Translations under genes and position numbers: made by a program
Part shown: piece by piece, positions 24,799 to 33,127 of the stretch
How the letters are laid out: each line of letters starts with the position of its first letter
Numbering within the stretch: position 1 is the first letter of the stretch
From: Actinomadura alba
GTDB lineage: Bacteria; Actinomycetota; Actinomycetes; Streptosporangiales; Streptosporangiaceae
Length of the DNA: 64,000 nucleotides
Assembly (NCBI RefSeq): GCF_014323705.1
Contig: NZ_JABVEC010000023.1
Coordinates: forward strand, 1 to 64,000
Reading direction: 5' to 3'
Notes under the pieces: generated by a model
What the model saw: only the letters and a program-made list of their open reading frames with translations
What the model was told of the DNA's origin: nothing
Database searches by the model: none

Positions 24799-24836
24799 CC
24801 GCTCTGGCTTCCAACCGCCCCTGGCCGGTTCCGTCC

Positions 24837-25724
24837 CTAGCCGCGGTAGTGCTTGCGCAGGGCGATGCCGGCGGCGACACCGCCGGCGAGGGCGCCCGCG
24901 CCCGCGGCGGCCGGCAGTGCGACCATGGTGAACTTGCGTCCGGTGCGGAAGTCGTGGATCGGCCAGCCCTGCGCCTTCGCGTGGTCGCGCAGGTCCGAGT
25001 CCGGGTTGACCGCGTGCGGCTCGCCGACCGCCGACAGCATCGGCAGGTCATTGACGGAGTCGCTGTAGGCGGCGCAGCGCGCCAGGTCGAGCCCCTCACG
25101 CTGGGCCAGCGCACGGACCGCCGCGGCCTTGGCAGGGCCGTGCAGCAGATTCCCGACGAGGCGGCCGGTGTAGACGCCGTCCTCGGTCTCGGCCACTGTG
25201 CCGAGGGCCCCGGTGAGGCCGAGCCGGTGGGCGATGACCCGGGCGAGCTCGACCGGCGTGGCGGTGACGAGCCAGACCTGCCGGCCGGCGTCGAGGTGCT
25301 GCAGCGCGAGTGAGCGCGTGCCGTGCCAGACCCGGTCGGCGAGCATCTCGTCGTAGATCTCTTCGCAGAGGCGGGTGAGGTCGGTGACCTTCTGCCCCGC
25401 GACGAACGCCAGCGCGGCCTCGCGCGCGGTGCTGATGTGCTCGGCGTTCTCGGAGCCGCGGATGCGGAAGGCGGCCTGGCCCCACGCGAACATGGCGAGA
25501 TCCCGCACAGTGAACAGCTTGCGGGCCGCGAGGCCCCGGGCGAAGTAGTAGATCGACGCGCCGCGCATCATCGTGTTGTCGACATCGAAGAACGCGGCGG
25601 CGGCGGGATCGTCCGCGGGCCGGATCTGGTCGTGCTCCGCCGCGGCCGCGGCGGCGGCACCCGCCCGCAGGGGGTCGTCTCCGTCGTCGCGCCATCGCCA
25701 GAATCGCCGCATGGTCATGGGCAT
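24837..25724 (-). CDS. HAD-IB family phosphatase (SerB1-like) with C-terminal hydrophobic tail
   Basis: A 295-residue haloacid-dehalogenase hydrolase of subfamily IB. Motif I is FFDVDNTMM (nucleophile Asp), motif II is in LVTATPVELAR and motif III is CAAYSDSVNDLPML. The C-terminus (ALPAAAGAGALAGGVAAGIAL) is a likely membrane anchor. Proteins of this kind (Rv0505c) neighbour the acyltransferase in mycobacteria and may dephosphorylate phosphoserine or a lipid phosphate. It is downstream of the sigma factor gene by 114 bp in the same direction. Confidence 0.88.
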   Translation of the reverse strand: MPMTMRRFWRWRDDGDDPLRAGAAAAAAAEHDQIRPADDPAAAAFFDVDNTMMRGASIYYFARGLAARKLFTVRDLAMFAWGQAAFRIRGSENAEHISTAREAALAFVAGQKVTDLTRLCEEIYDEMLADRVWHGTRSLALQHLDAGRQVWLVTATPVELARVIAHRLGLTGALGTVAETEDGVYTGRLVGNLLHGPAKAAAVRALAQREGLDLARCAAYSDSVNDLPMLSAVGEPHAVNPDSDLRDHAKAQGWPIHDFRTGRKFTMVALPAAAGAGALAGGVAAGIALRKHYRG

Positions 25725-25838
25725 GGACAGAGCCTAATCACCCTCCGCCCCCGATCCGTCATCGCCTTGGGAATGTGACGGTCGCCGGCCGGGCGGTGCT
25801 CGGCCAAGGGATGGTCGGGCACTGGGCCGGTCCGAGGG

Positions 25839-26498
25839 CTAACCACGCAGGTCCTGGGGGAGCATCCGGGCGAGCGACCGCACCGCGCGGTGCTGCAGCG
25901 CCTTCACCGCCCCGGACTTCTTCCGCATGATGTCGGCCGTCTCGGCGACCGAGAGGCCGTACAGGAACCGCAGGACGACGCACTCGCGCTGTTCCGTGCC
26001 GAGCCGGCGGATCGCCGCCAGCAGCGTGCGGCTGGTCATCTGGTCGAGCATGGCCCGTTCGGGGCTCTCCTCGTGCCGGCCGGTGTCGGGAAGCTCGGCG
26101 GTGCAGATCTCGAGGCGGTGGCGGCTGGACTTGAAGTGGTCGGCGATCAGATTGCGGGCGATCGTCACGAGCCACGCGCCGAAGTCCCGGCCCTGCCAGT
26201 TGAAGTCGCCGATCCGGCGAAGCGCCCGCAGGAAGGTGTCGCTGGTGAGGTCCTCGGCGAGCGTGTGGACGCCCACCCTGCCGTAGACGTAGCGGTAGAC
26301 CGCCCCGAAATAGTGGTCGTACAGCGCTCCGAACGCCTCAGCCTCGCCTTCGCGGGCGCGCAGCACCAGGTTCTTGATCTCGTCGGCGGCACGGCGCGGG
26401 CCGGGTGTGCGAGCGCTCCACGGCCGCCTGAACGTGCCGACCCGGGGACCCCGCCTTGTGATCACGGCGACCGGGGGTTCGAGGGCCGGGCTGCCCAT
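25839..26498 (-). CDS. BldN-like ECF RNA polymerase sigma factor
   Basis: A 219-residue ECF sigma factor with region 2 (EAFGALYDHYFGAVYRYVYGRVG, about residues 50-75; TFLRALRRIGDFNWQGRDFGAWL) and region 4 (LRFLYGLSVAETADIMRKKSGAVKALQHRAVRSL, about 178-211). Similarity in these regions and the location next to rex-hemACDB match BldN (SCO3323) of Streptomyces, a regulator of aerial mycelium formation. The N-terminal extension before region 2 is about 38 residues, shorter than the processed pro-sequence of Streptomyces BldN. The ATG has a strong GGAGGAG site. No RsbN-like anti-sigma gene follows; the next gene is the HAD phosphatase. Confidence 0.85.
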   Translation of the reverse strand: MGSPALEPPVAVITRRGPRVGTFRRPWSARTPGPRRAADEIKNLVLRAREGEAEAFGALYDHYFGAVYRYVYGRVGVHTLAEDLTSDTFLRALRRIGDFNWQGRDFGAWLVTIARNLIADHFKSSRHRLEICTAELPDTGRHEESPERAMLDQMTSRTLLAAIRRLGTEQRECVVLRFLYGLSVAETADIMRKKSGAVKALQHRAVRSLARMLPQDLRG

Positions 26499-26708
26499 GC
26501 GCTCCTCCTCGGGTCTCCTCGGGACCGACCACTACGAGGGACGGGCGCGACCTCTGGCGTGCTACGTCATGCTAGATACCGGTGAGTAGTGTGGCAATGG
26601 TCTCGTCTCGGGAAATCTTCGTACGTACGCTGACGAGTCAGAAGTCGTGGCCTCAATACCGGGGCACGGTTACACGTACCCGGCATCTTTCGGGCACCAT
26701 GGGGCGCG

Positions 26709-27947
26709 ATGGTCAACGGTATCTTCGCGCTCCTGGCAACCGTCGCCGCATTAATAGGCAACGGGTTGCTGGTCTCGCGCACCTACACGCAGCGGCTGCC
26801 GTACCTGGTGGCCTGGTCCTTGACCCTGTTCGGGCTCTGTATCGCGCTCGGCGCGATGACGATCGGCTTCTTCGCGGGCTTCGGGCCGATGCTCCTGCGG
26901 GCGATCGAGTTGGGCGGCGCACTCATCGCGCCGGTGTGGCTGGTCCTCGGCGTCGTCGAGCTGATCGCCTACCACGTGCAGGTGCGCTTCGCCGCGTGGC
27001 TGTTCACGGTGTCGTACTCCATCGTGGCCTCGGTGATCGTGCTGTTCGACCCCATCGAGGGGAAGTTCGGCAAGGCGTTGCCGAAGCCCGACGACTTCTA
27101 CGCCTGGCTGCCGCTCACGCTGATCAGCGTGGCGCACGTGGTGGTGGTCATCGCGCTCGTCGCGTGCGCCATGGTCACCGCCCTGCGGGCGAGCCGCAAG
27201 GCCGATCCCGAGGCGTACGCCGTGCTGGTGCCGGTCGCGCTCGTCACGCTGGCGGGCGTGCTGGTCGTCAGCGGCACCCGGGGGCTGCTGCCCGGCTTCC
27301 TGGCGGTCGTCGCGCTCGGCGGCGCGGCGGGGCTGATCTGGTTCGGGGCGGTCCGCACCCTCCCCGTGGCCGACAACGAGGAGGAGTACGTGGACGAAAT
27401 GCACACCGGTTACCCGCCGGAGCCGCAGCGCCGCTCGGGGCACCGCCTCGACGGGGCCGCCGAGCGCCGGTTCGACGGGGGCGAGCGGCCGGTCATGCCC
27501 GCCCCCACCATGGCGGCGGCGCCGGAGCCCATGAACATGCCGATGGCGGCGCCCACCGGCATGGGTTATCGCGCCGAGCCCGCGCCCGCGCAGCCACCAC
27601 AGCCGCCGCCGGCGATGTACGGGCAGATCACCGTTTACACGCTCCTCGACGGCCGCGAGGAGGCGTTCGACCGGCTGGCCGCCGACGCCGTGCGCGCGGC
27701 ACGTGACGCGGAGCCGGACACGCTCATGTACATCTGCCACGAGGTGGTCAACTCGCCGACCCAGCGGATCTTCTATCAGCTGTTCCGCGACCGTACGGCC
27801 TGCCAGGAGAACCAGCACCTGCCGCAGGTGAAGCGGTTCGCGGCCGAGAGCCGTACGCACGTGCTGGCGACGAACGTGGTCGAGCTCAAGCTCAACGGTG
27901 CCAAGGTGCTTCCCCTGCCGTCGCTGACCACCCCGGACCCGTTCTGA
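26709..27947 (+). CDS. Seven-helix membrane protein fused to an ABM-like alpha-beta domain
   Basis: A 412-residue protein. The first 220 residues contain about seven hydrophobic helices (for example IFALLATVAALIGNGLLV, LISVAHVVVVIALVACAMV and GFLAVVALGGAAGLIWFGA). A Pro/Ala/Met-rich linker follows (about 235-305). The C-terminal roughly 95 residues (QITVYTLLDGREEAFDRL to THVLATNVVELKL) resemble the antibiotic-biosynthesis-monooxygenase dimeric alpha-beta barrel. I do not know a characterised protein with this combination. The cytosolic domain might bind a haem-like or quinol ligand, which is inference. The gene lies upstream of a glutaredoxin-like gene. Confidence 0.8.
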   Translation: MVNGIFALLATVAALIGNGLLVSRTYTQRLPYLVAWSLTLFGLCIALGAMTIGFFAGFGPMLLRAIELGGALIAPVWLVLGVVELIAYHVQVRFAAWLFTVSYSIVASVIVLFDPIEGKFGKALPKPDDFYAWLPLTLISVAHVVVVIALVACAMVTALRASRKADPEAYAVLVPVALVTLAGVLVVSGTRGLLPGFLAVVALGGAAGLIWFGAVRTLPVADNEEEYVDEMHTGYPPEPQRRSGHRLDGAAERRFDGGERPVMPAPTMAAAPEPMNMPMAAPTGMGYRAEPAPAQPPQPPPAMYGQITVYTLLDGREEAFDRLAADAVRAARDAEPDTLMYICHEVVNSPTQRIFYQLFRDRTACQENQHLPQVKRFAAESRTHVLATNVVELKLNGAKVLPLPSLTTPDPF

Positions 27948-27960
27948 TGGACGGCGTCCG

Positions 27961-28200
27961 ATGAGCCACTTGATCACGTTGCTCGGCAGGCCGGGGTGTC
28001 ATCTGTGCGATGAGGCCCGGGAGGTGATCGCCCGGGTGGCCGCGGACGTCGGGGTGGCGTGGGAGGAACGCGACATCACCCGGTCCGAGGAGGACACCCG
28101 GCTCTACCGGGACCAGATTCCGGTGACGTTCATCGACGGTGTGCAGCACGACTTCTGGCGGGTTGACGAGCGACGTCTGCGGGCCGCGCTCGAGGGCTGA
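27961..28200 (+). CDS. Glutaredoxin-like protein (DUF836 family)
   Basis: A 79-residue thioredoxin-fold protein with the redox motif CHLC (PGCHLCDEAREVI) at the N-terminus and the cis-proline segment QIPVTFIDG. It matches the small glutaredoxin-family protein that precedes hemA in mycobacteria (Rv0508). The gene begins 13 bp after the membrane fusion protein. A perfect 13-bp tandem duplication covers its stop codon (28189-28214). Confidence 0.88.
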   Translation: MSHLITLLGRPGCHLCDEAREVIARVAADVGVAWEERDITRSEEDTRLYRDQIPVTFIDGVQHDFWRVDERRLRAALEG

Positions 28201-28214
28201 ACTCGAGGGCTGAA
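28189..28214 (+). repeat. 13-bp tandem duplication across a stop codon
   Basis: CTCGAGGGCTGAA occurs twice head to tail. The first copy contains the glutaredoxin-like stop codon, so a recent slippage-type duplication is likely. Confidence 0.8.
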
Positions 28215-28350
28215 GATGTATGGTGCGTCACATCTGGGTGATCGGGCTTGCGCCTCCTCGCCGGTGCCCCTATCAGCGATATCCCCGATGGCCTGGGCGA
28301 TCTCGGGCCCGCCGTCGAGTCTTGACGTGCACCGGCCACTCTGGGCGACT

Positions 28351-28368
28351 TTGTGCGTGTGTTCACAA
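28351..28368. promoter_or_regulatory. Rex operator at the rex-hem promoter
   Basis: TTGTGCGTGTGTTCACAA matches the Rex consensus TTGTGAA-N4-TTCACAA at 12 of 14 defined positions. It overlaps the -35 box and spacer of the predicted rex promoter, a position suited to autorepression as described for Streptomyces Rex. Confidence 0.8.
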
Positions 28369-28379
28369 AGGCTTAACCT
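28351..28379 (+). promoter_or_regulatory. Predicted rex-hem operon promoter
   Basis: -35 TTGTGC (28351-28356) and -10 TAACCT (28374-28379) with a 17-bp spacer; the Rex operator occupies the -35 and spacer. Confidence 0.55.
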
Positions 28380-28418
28380 GGGGGAAAGTCCAAGGGCGGC
28401 CGGTCCGGCGGGCTACCG

Positions 28419-29213
28419 ATGTTCCGGTCCGCGTCGAGCCCCCCGAAGAAGCAGGCCGTGACCCCACGACAGATCCGTACCCGTGAACGTGCCGACCGCG
28501 GCATCCCGGAGGCCACAGTGGCCCGGCTGCCGGTCTATCTGCGTGCTCTGCACAGCCTGCAGGACCGAGGCATCGCCACCGTGTCGTCGGAGGAGCTGGC
28601 CACCGCCGCCGGTGTGAACTCCGCCAAGCTCCGCAAGGACCTGTCGCACCTGGGCTCGTACGGCACCCGGGGGGTCGGCTACGAGGTGGAGTATCTCGTC
28701 TACCAGATCTCCCGTGAGCTCGGCCTCACCCAGGACTGGGTCGTCGCGATCATCGGAGTCGGTAACCTGGGCCGCGCGCTGGCCGGTTACGGCGGCTTCG
28801 CCTCCCGGGGGTTCCGGGTGGCCGGGCTGCTCGACGCCGACGCGGGCATCGTCGGTGCCCACATCTGCGGGCTCACCGTCGAGCACATCGACGAACTGGA
28901 GACAGTGATCAAGGATCGTGGCGTGTCGATCGCCGTGATCGCCACCCCGGCCGGCGCGGCGCAGGTGGTGTGCGACCGCGTGGTCGCTGCGGGGGTGACG
29001 AGTGTCCTGAACTTCGCCCCTGTCGTGCTGACGGTGCCAGAGGGCGTTGATGTGCGTAAGGTCGACTTGTCCATTGAACTCCAGATTCTTGCGTTCCATG
29101 AGCAGCGGAAGGCCGGCGGGCCGATGGGTGATCAGGCCGAACCCGAGTACGAAGTGCTCGAGGGAGACGGACCGTCCGACGGCGCGCAGTACATCGAGGC
29201 GGTAGACGCATGA
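28419..29213 (+). CDS. rex: Redox-sensing transcriptional repressor Rex
   Basis: Represses respiratory genes when NAD+ dominates and releases DNA when NADH rises. The 264-residue protein has an N-terminal winged helix (RLPVYLRALHSLQ; TVSSEELATAAGVNSAKLRKDLSHLG) and a C-terminal Rossmann domain (IIGVGNLGRALAGYGGF, AVIATPAGAAQ, NFAPVVL). The ATG at 28419 or a GTG at 28458 may be the start; the conserved domain begins near residue 30. A Rex operator lies upstream. The stop overlaps hemA by 4 nt, so redox sensing and haem synthesis share one transcript. Confidence 0.96.
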   Translation: MFRSASSPPKKQAVTPRQIRTRERADRGIPEATVARLPVYLRALHSLQDRGIATVSSEELATAAGVNSAKLRKDLSHLGSYGTRGVGYEVEYLVYQISRELGLTQDWVVAIIGVGNLGRALAGYGGFASRGFRVAGLLDADAGIVGAHICGLTVEHIDELETVIKDRGVSIAVIATPAGAAQVVCDRVVAAGVTSVLNFAPVVLTVPEGVDVRKVDLSIELQILAFHEQRKAGGPMGDQAEPEYEVLEGDGPSDGAQYIEAVDA

Positions 29214-30586
29214 GCGTGTTGGTGGTCGGGCTCAGTCACCGGAGTGCTCCGTTGGCCGTACTCGAACGCGCCGCCGTGACCGGTGACGATCTGGTCAAGC
29301 TGCTGCACGAGGTGCACGAGTCCGCGAACGTGGCCGAGGCCATGATCGTGTCGAGCTGCAACCGCGTGGAGGTCTACGCCGAGGTCGACAAGTTCCACGG
29401 CGGCGTCTCCGCGGTCTCCGAGCTTCTGGCCCGCTGCTCGGGGGTGCCGCTGGACGACCTGTCCCGGCATCTCTACGTGCACTACGAGGACCGGGCCGTC
29501 CAGCACATGTTCTCCGTGGCGTGCGGGCTCGAGTCGATGGTCATCGGCGAGGGACAGATCCTCGGCCAGATCCGGCAGGCGTTCCGGCTCGCCCAGACCG
29601 AGGACACCGTCGGGCGCGGCCTCCACGAGGTGGTCCAGCACGCCCTGCGGGTCGGCAAGCGGGCGCACGCGCAGACCGGCATCGACAAGGCCGGGGCGTC
29701 GCTCGTGAGCGTGGGCCTCGACGACGCCGCCGAGCACCTCGGGCCGCTGGCCGGCAAGCGGGCGCTGGTCGTCGGCGCCGGTTCCATGAGCGCGCTCGCC
29801 GTCGCCACCCTCGGCCGCGCGGGCGTCGGCGAGATCGTGGTCGCCAACCGCACGCCCAAGCGCGCCGCGCGGCTGGCCGGGGCCGCCGAGGTGCCCGCCC
29901 GCCCGATCGGGCTGGACGACCTGGCCGGCGCGCTGGCCGACGCCGAGCTGATCGTCTCGTGCACGGGCGCCACCGGCCTCGTCATCACCGCCGACCTGCT
30001 CAGGGGACGGCCGGCCGCGGACCGCCGGTTCTTCCTCGACCTGGCGCTGCCGCACGACGTCGACCCGGGCGTGCGCGAGCTGCCCGGCGTCGCCCTCGCG
30101 GGCTTGGACGAGTTGCGCCGATCGTCGGAGGCCCGCGGCGCGATCGGCCCCGAGGCGATCGAGGCGGTGCGCCGGATCGTGGCCGACGAGGTCGCCGCCT
30201 TCCTCGGCGCCGCCCGGGCCGCAGCGGTCGCACCCACCGTGGTCGCCCTGCGCAGCAAGGCCGCCCAGGTCGTCGAGGCCGAGATGGCCCGGCTGATCGG
30301 CCGGCTGCCCGAGCTCGACGACAAGGTCCACGGCGAGATCGCCCAGACCGTCCGCCGCGTGGTGGACAAGCTCCTGCACGCGCCGACCGTACGGGTCAAG
30401 GAGTTCGCGGCCTCGGCCGGCGGCGACGCCTACGCCACCGCGCTGCGGGAGCTCTTCGACCTCGACCCGAAGGCGCCCGAGGCGGTGACCCGCCCGGATC
30501 TCGAGACGGCCGATCTCACCGCGTCCGATCTTCCGGCGACTGGTCTCACGGCGCCCGCCGACCGGAGTGAGCTGAGCAAGCCATGA
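29210..30586 (+). CDS. hemA: Glutamyl-tRNA reductase HemA
   Basis: First step of the C5 pathway to haem, reducing glutamyl-tRNA to glutamate-1-semialdehyde with NADPH. The 458-residue enzyme has the catalytic Cys50 in VSSCNRVEVYAE, the GEGQILGQI region, an NADPH domain (VVGAGSMSALAVATLGRAG) and a C-terminal dimerisation helix region. It overlaps rex upstream and hemC downstream (ATGA at both joints). The product is the substrate of HemL encoded at 37968. Confidence 0.97.
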   Translation: MSVLVVGLSHRSAPLAVLERAAVTGDDLVKLLHEVHESANVAEAMIVSSCNRVEVYAEVDKFHGGVSAVSELLARCSGVPLDDLSRHLYVHYEDRAVQHMFSVACGLESMVIGEGQILGQIRQAFRLAQTEDTVGRGLHEVVQHALRVGKRAHAQTGIDKAGASLVSVGLDDAAEHLGPLAGKRALVVGAGSMSALAVATLGRAGVGEIVVANRTPKRAARLAGAAEVPARPIGLDDLAGALADAELIVSCTGATGLVITADLLRGRPAADRRFFLDLALPHDVDPGVRELPGVALAGLDELRRSSEARGAIGPEAIEAVRRIVADEVAAFLGAARAAAVAPTVVALRSKAAQVVEAEMARLIGRLPELDDKVHGEIAQTVRRVVDKLLHAPTVRVKEFAASAGGDAYATALRELFDLDPKAPEAVTRPDLETADLTASDLPATGLTAPADRSELSKP

Positions 30587-31521
30587 GCTCCGTGGGCGCA
30601 CAGACTCCGCTGCGGCTCGGAACGCGCAAGAGCCTCATGGCGATGAAACAGTCCCAGCAGGTCGCGGACATGTTGACCCGCCGTACGGGGTATGCGGTCG
30701 AGCTGGTCGGGGTAACGACCGAAGGTGACGTCTCCAGGGCGCTGCTCGCGCAGATCGGCGGCACCGGGGTCTTCGTCAGCGGCCTGCGCGACCGCCTCCT
30801 GTCCGGCGAGGTGGACTTCGTGGTGCACTCGCTGAAGGATCTTCCTACGGCCCCGCCCGAGGGCATCGCGCTCGCCGCGGTGCCGCCGCGCGACGACCCG
30901 CGAGACTGCCTCTGCGGAGTGCCCGACCTCACCGCCAAGCTCGCGGATCTGCCGAGGGCCGCCCGGATCGGCACGGGTTCCCCGCGCCGGATGGCCCAGC
31001 TCCGGGCGCTCCGCGGCGATCTCGACGTGGTGGCGATCCGCGGCAACGCCGACACCCGGCTGCGCAAGGTAGAGGACGGCGAGCTCGACGCCGTGGTGCT
31101 GGCCTACGCGGGCCTCGGCCGGATCGGCCGGATCGCTTCCGTGGCCGAGGTCCTCGACCCCGACCGGATGCTGCCAGCCCCCGGCCAGGGCGCGCTGGCC
31201 ATCGAGTGCCGGGCCGACCGGCCGGATCTCGTCGCCCTGCTCGGAACACTCGATGATCGCGAGACCAGGGCAGCCGTCACGGCCGAGCGCGCGGTGCTGG
31301 CCGCTCTCGAGGCGGGTTGCTCGGCGCCTGTAGGCGCATACGCTGCAGAAACAGATGAAAAGCTCTATCTGACCGCCGCCGTCATCGGTTTCGATGGCAG
31401 CCGCCAGATAAGGCTGTCCGCTAGCGGTCACCCGTCCGAGGCCGAGCGCCTGGGCCGCGATCTCGCGGCTCGCATGTTCGCCGAGGGGGCCGACCAGTTG
31501 ATGGGGGAGCACGCACATTGA
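30583..31521 (+). CDS. hemC: Porphobilinogen deaminase (hydroxymethylbilane synthase) HemC
   Basis: Polymerises four porphobilinogens to hydroxymethylbilane. In the 312-residue protein the catalytic Asp is D86 (VHSLKDLP) and the dipyrromethane-cofactor Cys is C246 (EAGCSAPVGAY); the arginine-rich RIGTGSPRRMAQL region is conserved. It is translationally coupled to hemA and to the following hemD fusion. Confidence 0.97.
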   Translation: MSSVGAQTPLRLGTRKSLMAMKQSQQVADMLTRRTGYAVELVGVTTEGDVSRALLAQIGGTGVFVSGLRDRLLSGEVDFVVHSLKDLPTAPPEGIALAAVPPRDDPRDCLCGVPDLTAKLADLPRAARIGTGSPRRMAQLRALRGDLDVVAIRGNADTRLRKVEDGELDAVVLAYAGLGRIGRIASVAEVLDPDRMLPAPGQGALAIECRADRPDLVALLGTLDDRETRAAVTAERAVLAALEAGCSAPVGAYAAETDEKLYLTAAVIGFDGSRQIRLSASGHPSEAERLGRDLAARMFAEGADQLMGEHAH

Positions 31522-33086
31522 GCCCCGCTCGCAAGAATCCCGCTGGGACCGTCGCCTTCGTCGGCACCGGGCCGGGTGACCCCGGTCTGCTGACCCTGCG
31601 GGCCGCAACGCTGCTCGGCCGTGCCGACACGGTCGTCGCGAACCTGACCGGCCTGGACGAGGAGTTCCTCTCGCACTGCCGGGCCGACGCCGAGATCCTC
31701 GACGCCGCGGACGCCGACCCGATCAAGCTCGTGGTCAAGGCCGCGACGGCGGGCCGCAACGTCGTGCGGCTGTTCCGGGGGGATCCGGGCACCGCCTGCA
31801 ACCTCGCCAAGGAGGGCGCCTCGTGCGCCGGGGCGGGGATCGCCTTCGAGGTCGTGCCGGGCATCTCGGCGGTCACCGCGGTTCCCGGATACGCCGGGAT
31901 CCCGCTGACCGACAACAAGGTCCGTGAGATCCGCGTCATCGACGCCGCCGGTGGCGGCGTGGACTGGGAGTCGTTCGCGGCGCCCGACGCGACCCTGGTG
32001 ATCCTCGGTGCCGAGGGGGCGGTCGGCGACGTCGCCAAGGGCCTGATCGCCGCGGGCCGTCCCGAGACCACGCCGGTCGCCATGACGAGCCTGGGCACCA
32101 CGACCGAGCAGGAGACCGTCGTGTCGACCCTGCAGAGGCTCGTGCCCGACACCAAGGGCATGGAGTCGCCCTCGCTCATCATCGTCGGCGATGTCGTGGG
32201 CTGGCGGGACAAGCTGTCCTGGTTCGAGACCAAGGCGCTGTTCGGCTGGCGGGTCCTGGTGCCGCGCACCAAGGAACAGGCCGCGAGCCTGTCCGACCAG
32301 CTGCGGTCCTACGGCGCCGTCCCCGAGGAGGTCCCGACCATCTCGGTCGAGCCGCCGCGCACCCCGCAACAGCTCGACCGGGCGGTGAAGGGCCTGGTCA
32401 CCGGCCGGTACGAGTGGGTGGTGTTCACCTCCACCAACGCGGTCCGCGCCGTCCGTGAGAAGTTCATCGAGTACGGCCTCGACGCGCGCGCCTTCGCCGG
32501 GCTCAAGGTCGCGGCGGTCGGCGAGCAGACCGCGGCGGCGCTCGTGGAGTTCGGCGTCCATCCGGACCTGGTGCCCGCCGAGCAGCAGTCCGGCGACGGC
32601 CTGCTGGAGGTGTGGCCGCCGTACGACCCGGACCTCGACCCGATCAACCGGGTGCTGCTGCCGCGCGCCGACATCGCCACCGACGCGCTCATCGCCGGGC
32701 TCACCGAGCTGGGCTGGGAGTGCGACGACGTGACCGCCTACCGCACCGTGCGCGCCGCCCCGCCGCCCGCGCCGATCCGTGAGGCGATCAAGGGTGGTGG
32801 CTTCGACGCGGTGCTCTTCACCTCGAGCTCGACGGTCCGCAACCTCATCGGTATCGCGGGCAAGCCGCACAACGTCACCGTCATCGCCGTGATCGGGCCA
32901 CAGACGGCCAAGACGGCGGAGGAGTACGGTCTGCGGGTCGACGTGATGGCCGACAAACCGTCCGTACCGGCCCTCGCCGAGGCACTGGCGGAGTACGGTG
33001 CCAAGCGGCGGGCCGCCCAGGTCGAGGCCGGTGAGCCGCTCCGCAAGCCCAGCCAGATGCGCCGCGGCGCCCGCCGGCGCAAGTAG
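31518..33086 (+). CDS. hemD: Uroporphyrinogen-III C-methyltransferase / uroporphyrinogen-III synthase fusion
   Basis: A bifunctional 522-residue protein. The N-terminal half (VGTGPGDPGLLTLRAA; FRGDPGTACNL; VPGISAVTAVPGYAGIPLT near residues 115-135) is a SAM-dependent uroporphyrinogen-III methyltransferase of the CobA type. From about residue 250 (WRVLVPRTKEQAASLSD) it is uroporphyrinogen-III synthase. This fusion sits at the branch between haem and sirohaem/cobalamin and is common in actinobacteria. The start is a TTG overlapping the hemC stop. The C-terminus ends in a basic tail. Confidence 0.94.
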   Translation: MSPARKNPAGTVAFVGTGPGDPGLLTLRAATLLGRADTVVANLTGLDEEFLSHCRADAEILDAADADPIKLVVKAATAGRNVVRLFRGDPGTACNLAKEGASCAGAGIAFEVVPGISAVTAVPGYAGIPLTDNKVREIRVIDAAGGGVDWESFAAPDATLVILGAEGAVGDVAKGLIAAGRPETTPVAMTSLGTTTEQETVVSTLQRLVPDTKGMESPSLIIVGDVVGWRDKLSWFETKALFGWRVLVPRTKEQAASLSDQLRSYGAVPEEVPTISVEPPRTPQQLDRAVKGLVTGRYEWVVFTSTNAVRAVREKFIEYGLDARAFAGLKVAAVGEQTAAALVEFGVHPDLVPAEQQSGDGLLEVWPPYDPDLDPINRVLLPRADIATDALIAGLTELGWECDDVTAYRTVRAAPPPAPIREAIKGGGFDAVLFTSSSTVRNLIGIAGKPHNVTVIAVIGPQTAKTAEEYGLRVDVMADKPSVPALAEALAEYGAKRRAAQVEAGEPLRKPSQMRRGARRRK

Positions 33087-33127
33087 CCCGTCAAGTAGCC
33101 CGTCCACGTCGAGAAGGGTCAAGCACG

